Below the pieces are notes generated by a model. That model saw only the letters and a program-made list of their open reading frames with translations, was not told the origin of the DNA and did not search any database. From Desulfohalobiaceae bacterium (lineage in GTDB: Bacteria; Desulfobacterota; Desulfovibrionia; Desulfovibrionales; Desulfothermaceae), in NCBI GenBank assembly GCA_021737525.1, contig JAIPDU010000101.1, positions 1 to 6,239 on the forward strand: a stretch of 6,239 nt of DNA, given 5' to 3'. Position numbers and translations under genes: made by a program. Below, in pieces: positions 5,948 through 6,239 of the stretch; the first letter of the stretch is position 1; each line of letters begins with the position of its first letter.

Positions 5948-6239
5948 ATGGCTAAAACCCTTTCCAGAAACGGTCCCGGAAGGGAGCGGGACATTGAGCA
6001 TCCGGAAGGGATCCGGCCGGGCGAGGAACTCTCCTTCTCCAGCGAGCTGCGGGAGGCGACCCGGACCGAGTTCCGTCACTGCCTGCAGTGCCTTTCCTGC
6101 TCCGGGGGCTGTCCCTTTGTCCAGGCCATGGACCTGGGCCCCAGCAGGGTGATGCGTTTCCTGCAGCTCGGGCTGGAGGACCTGGCCCTTGAAAACAGCA
6201 CCATCTGGATCTGCGTGGGGTGCCACACCTGTGACGGCA
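5948..6239 (+). CDS. hdrC: HdrC-like 4Fe-4S protein (partial, C-terminus outside window)
   Basis: The first 97 residues are present and the gene runs off the right edge. It has two ferredoxin-type cluster motifs: C45-x2-C48-x2-C51-x3-C55-P (CLQCLSCSGGCP), and C89-x2-C92-x2-C95 (CVGCHTC) cut before its last cysteine. The spacing of the two motifs (about 34 residues) and the intervening LGPSRVMRFLQLG match the heterodisulfide reductase C subunit, which passes electrons between HdrA and HdrB; sulfate reducers use such modules in cytoplasmic or membrane electron transfer. It could instead be the N-terminal part of a larger HdrC fusion such as QmoC. ATG 5948-5950 gives a ~25-residue charged N-terminal extension and has no Shine-Dalgarno. 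No better in-frame start precedes the first cysteine. hdrB or hdrA would be expected downstream. Confidence 0.85.
   Translation, partial: MAKTLSRNGPGRERDIEHPEGIRPGEELSFSSELREATRTEFRHCLQCLSCSGGCPFVQAMDLGPSRVMRFLQLGLEDLALENSTIWICVGCHTCDG

Overview
The window fits a Desulfobacterota (former Deltaproteobacteria) chromosome, most likely an anaerobic sulfate reducer. This is inferred from GC-rich coding DNA, two radical SAM enzymes, a SEC-C-tagged methionine aminopeptidase and an HdrC-like iron-sulfur protein at the right edge. No tRNA, rRNA, CRISPR array, insertion sequence or long repeat is visible.

Left block (1-1314, minus strand): a regulator-plus-enzyme unit. A consensus-like sigma70 promoter (1286-1314), carrying a 16-bp inverted repeat in its spacer, drives an ArsR-family repressor (787-1137). 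The leader is about 140 nt and can fold, and part of it is complementary to the Shine-Dalgarno region. After a 156-nt gap holding a coding-like open frame comes a radical SAM protein (1-630, C-terminus beyond the left edge). It has the N-terminal cysteine-rich architecture of the MJ0619/Tes (tetraether lipid synthase) family. The ArsR has only one cysteine, so it lacks the classic arsenite site.

Middle block (1414-4154): folC (minus) and an unrecognised radical SAM protein (plus, GTG start at 2895) diverge from a 176-bp region in which two good sigma70 promoters overlap and should compete. The second radical SAM gene has a GC-rich hairpin abutting its ribosome binding site. It converges on a PHP-domain phosphoesterase gene (4149-4835, minus). 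The two coding regions share the palindrome CTATAG, so each ends Leu-stop within the same six bases.

Right block (4835-6239): the PHP gene diverges from map (5000-5872), a type I methionine aminopeptidase with an N-terminal SEC-C zinc motif and all metal ligands present. Two small hairpins follow map. A strong promoter candidate (5912-5941) then sits so close to the next start codon that the HdrC-like gene (5948 to beyond the right edge) may be read from a leaderless mRNA.

FolC and Map are housekeeping functions (folate polyglutamylation, N-terminal Met removal). The HdrC-like protein belongs to electron transfer. The arsR/radical SAM pair and the radical SAM/PHP pair are the accessory parts whose roles are open. 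The best candidate for something undescribed is the ArsR-controlled Tes-like radical SAM unit with its structured leader.
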